From Bacteroidales bacterium (GTDB lineage Bacteria > Bacteroidota > Bacteroidia > Bacteroidales > DTU049), in assembly GCA_018056215.1 (NCBI GenBank), contig JAGPGB010000059.1, positions 1 to 6,980 of the forward strand: a DNA stretch of 6,980 bases, read 5' to 3'. Below the pieces are notes generated by a model. The model saw only the letters and a list, made by a program, of their open reading frames with translations, was not told the origin of the DNA and searched no databases. Of the stretch, positions 6,368 to 6,980 are shown piece after piece. How positions within the stretch are numbered: the stretch's first letter is position 1; each line of letters begins with the position of its first letter. Both the position numbers and the translations under genes were made by a program.

Positions 6368-6980
6368 ATGAAATTTAATAGTGATACTGAAGCTGCTAAA
6401 AGTTTAGTAGAATTTTACGAGAATTTAAAACAAGAAACTGCAAAAGTGATTGTAGGCCAAGAAGATGTGATAGATAAACTTTTGATTTCTTTATTCACAC
6501 AAAATCATGCTCTATTGATTGGTGTGCCTGGCTTAGCAAAAACACTTCTGATAACGACAATATCTCAAATATTAGGTTTATCTTTTAATAGAATACAATT
6601 TACTCCAGATCTGATGCCTTCAGACATTCTAGGCACAGAGATCCTCGATGAACATAAAAATTTTCATTTCATCAAAGGACCAATTTTTGCAAATATAATT
6701 TTAGCTGATGAAATCAATAGGACACCTCCTAAAACACAATCTGCACTTTTAGAAGCTATGCAAGAGAGATCTGTATCCATAGCTGGTAATACTTTCCAAT
6801 TAGATCGTCCTTTTTTTGTACTAGCTACTCAGAATCCTATAGAGCAAGAAGGTACATATCCATTACCAGAAGCTCAACTAGATAGATTTATGTTTTCTAT
6901 TTGGTTAGATTATCCCACTATTAATGAGGAAATAGAAATCGTGAAAAGGACAACTTTCGTAGATATGCCCACTGTCAATA
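6368..6980 (+). CDS. MoxR-family AAA+ ATPase, N-terminal 204 residues (3' end outside window)
   Basis: MoxR proteins are cytoplasmic AAA+ ATPases that act as chaperones in metal-centre insertion or assembly of protein complexes, often beside genes for VWA-domain proteins and DUF58. Seen: an N-terminal helix leading to VIVGQEDVIDKLLISL (27-42); Walker A GVPGLAKT (52-59, K58, T59); the MoxR signature FTPDLMPSDILGTEI (78-92); Walker B ILADEINR (111-118, D114, E115); EAMQERSVSIAG (129-140); sensor 1 ATQNP (153-157, N156); and EGTYPLPEAQLDRF (161-174) with R173 as probable arginine finger. All ATPase motifs are intact. Full-length relatives run to about 320 residues, so roughly a third is missing. 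The start at 6368 is 3 bp after the surA stop; an ATG overlapping that stop (6364) gives only four codons. The target of this ATPase is unknown from this window, since downstream partner genes are not shown. Confidence 0.93.
   Translation, partial: MKFNSDTEAAKSLVEFYENLKQETAKVIVGQEDVIDKLLISLFTQNHALLIGVPGLAKTLLITTISQILGLSFNRIQFTPDLMPSDILGTEILDEHKNFHFIKGPIFANIILADEINRTPPKTQSALLEAMQERSVSIAGNTFQLDRPFFVLATQNPIEQEGTYPLPEAQLDRFMFSIWLDYPTINEEIEIVKRTTFVDMPTVN

Noticed and set aside
6364..6378. ATG overlapping the surA stop codon (TAATG)
   Set aside because: It opens only four codons before a stop; the MoxR frame begins at 6368.

Overview
The window is about 7 kb of AT-rich DNA with every gene on the + strand. 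It most likely comes from a member of the Bacteroidota. Four points support this: the NadD tail has the ISSTxIR signature followed by GKDV; two secreted parvulin-type foldases lie back to back after guaB, with a MoxR ATPase next; no start codon has a recognisable Shine-Dalgarno sequence, the upstream bases being A/T only; and TAnnTTTG boxes, the Bacteroidota -7 promoter element, sit just upstream of the first gene of each transcription unit. No finer placement is possible from the sequence alone.

Layout. Positions 1-213 hold the 3' end of nadD (NAD biosynthesis). Positions 241-1365 look like one insertion sequence of about 1.1 kb in the IS1595 (ISXO2-like) family. Its transposase is full length (330 aa), and imperfect inverted ends start with GGGG. 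A 161-bp non-coding stretch (1366-1526) with a candidate promoter precedes guaB (1527-2990, IMP dehydrogenase, 487 aa). Then come a 662-aa secreted protein with two parvulin domains (3009-4997), a 454-aa SurA-like secreted foldase (5000-6364) and the 5' two thirds of a MoxR-family AAA+ ATPase (6368 to the window end). The gaps between these four genes are 18, 2 and 3 bp, so they are probably one operon.

How the genes relate. guaB makes XMP for guanine nucleotides. The two foldases are expected to help outer-membrane and periplasmic proteins fold. MoxR ATPases act as cytoplasmic chaperones for metal insertion or complex assembly. The link between guaB and the foldases looks positional rather than biochemical.

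The most notable observations concern the insertion sequence. The transposase has an uninterrupted frame but lacks the second catalytic aspartate: there is no Asp at all between residues 190 and 265. The third catalytic position appears to be Glu rather than the Asn usual in this branch. Base composition and Arg codon choice change sharply about halfway through the gene. The right end has two candidate termini, and no target-site duplication is visible. In the SurA-like protein, each parvulin domain lacks a different one of the two characteristic histidines. I see no convincing new multi-gene system here; most of the window is ordinary housekeeping sequence.
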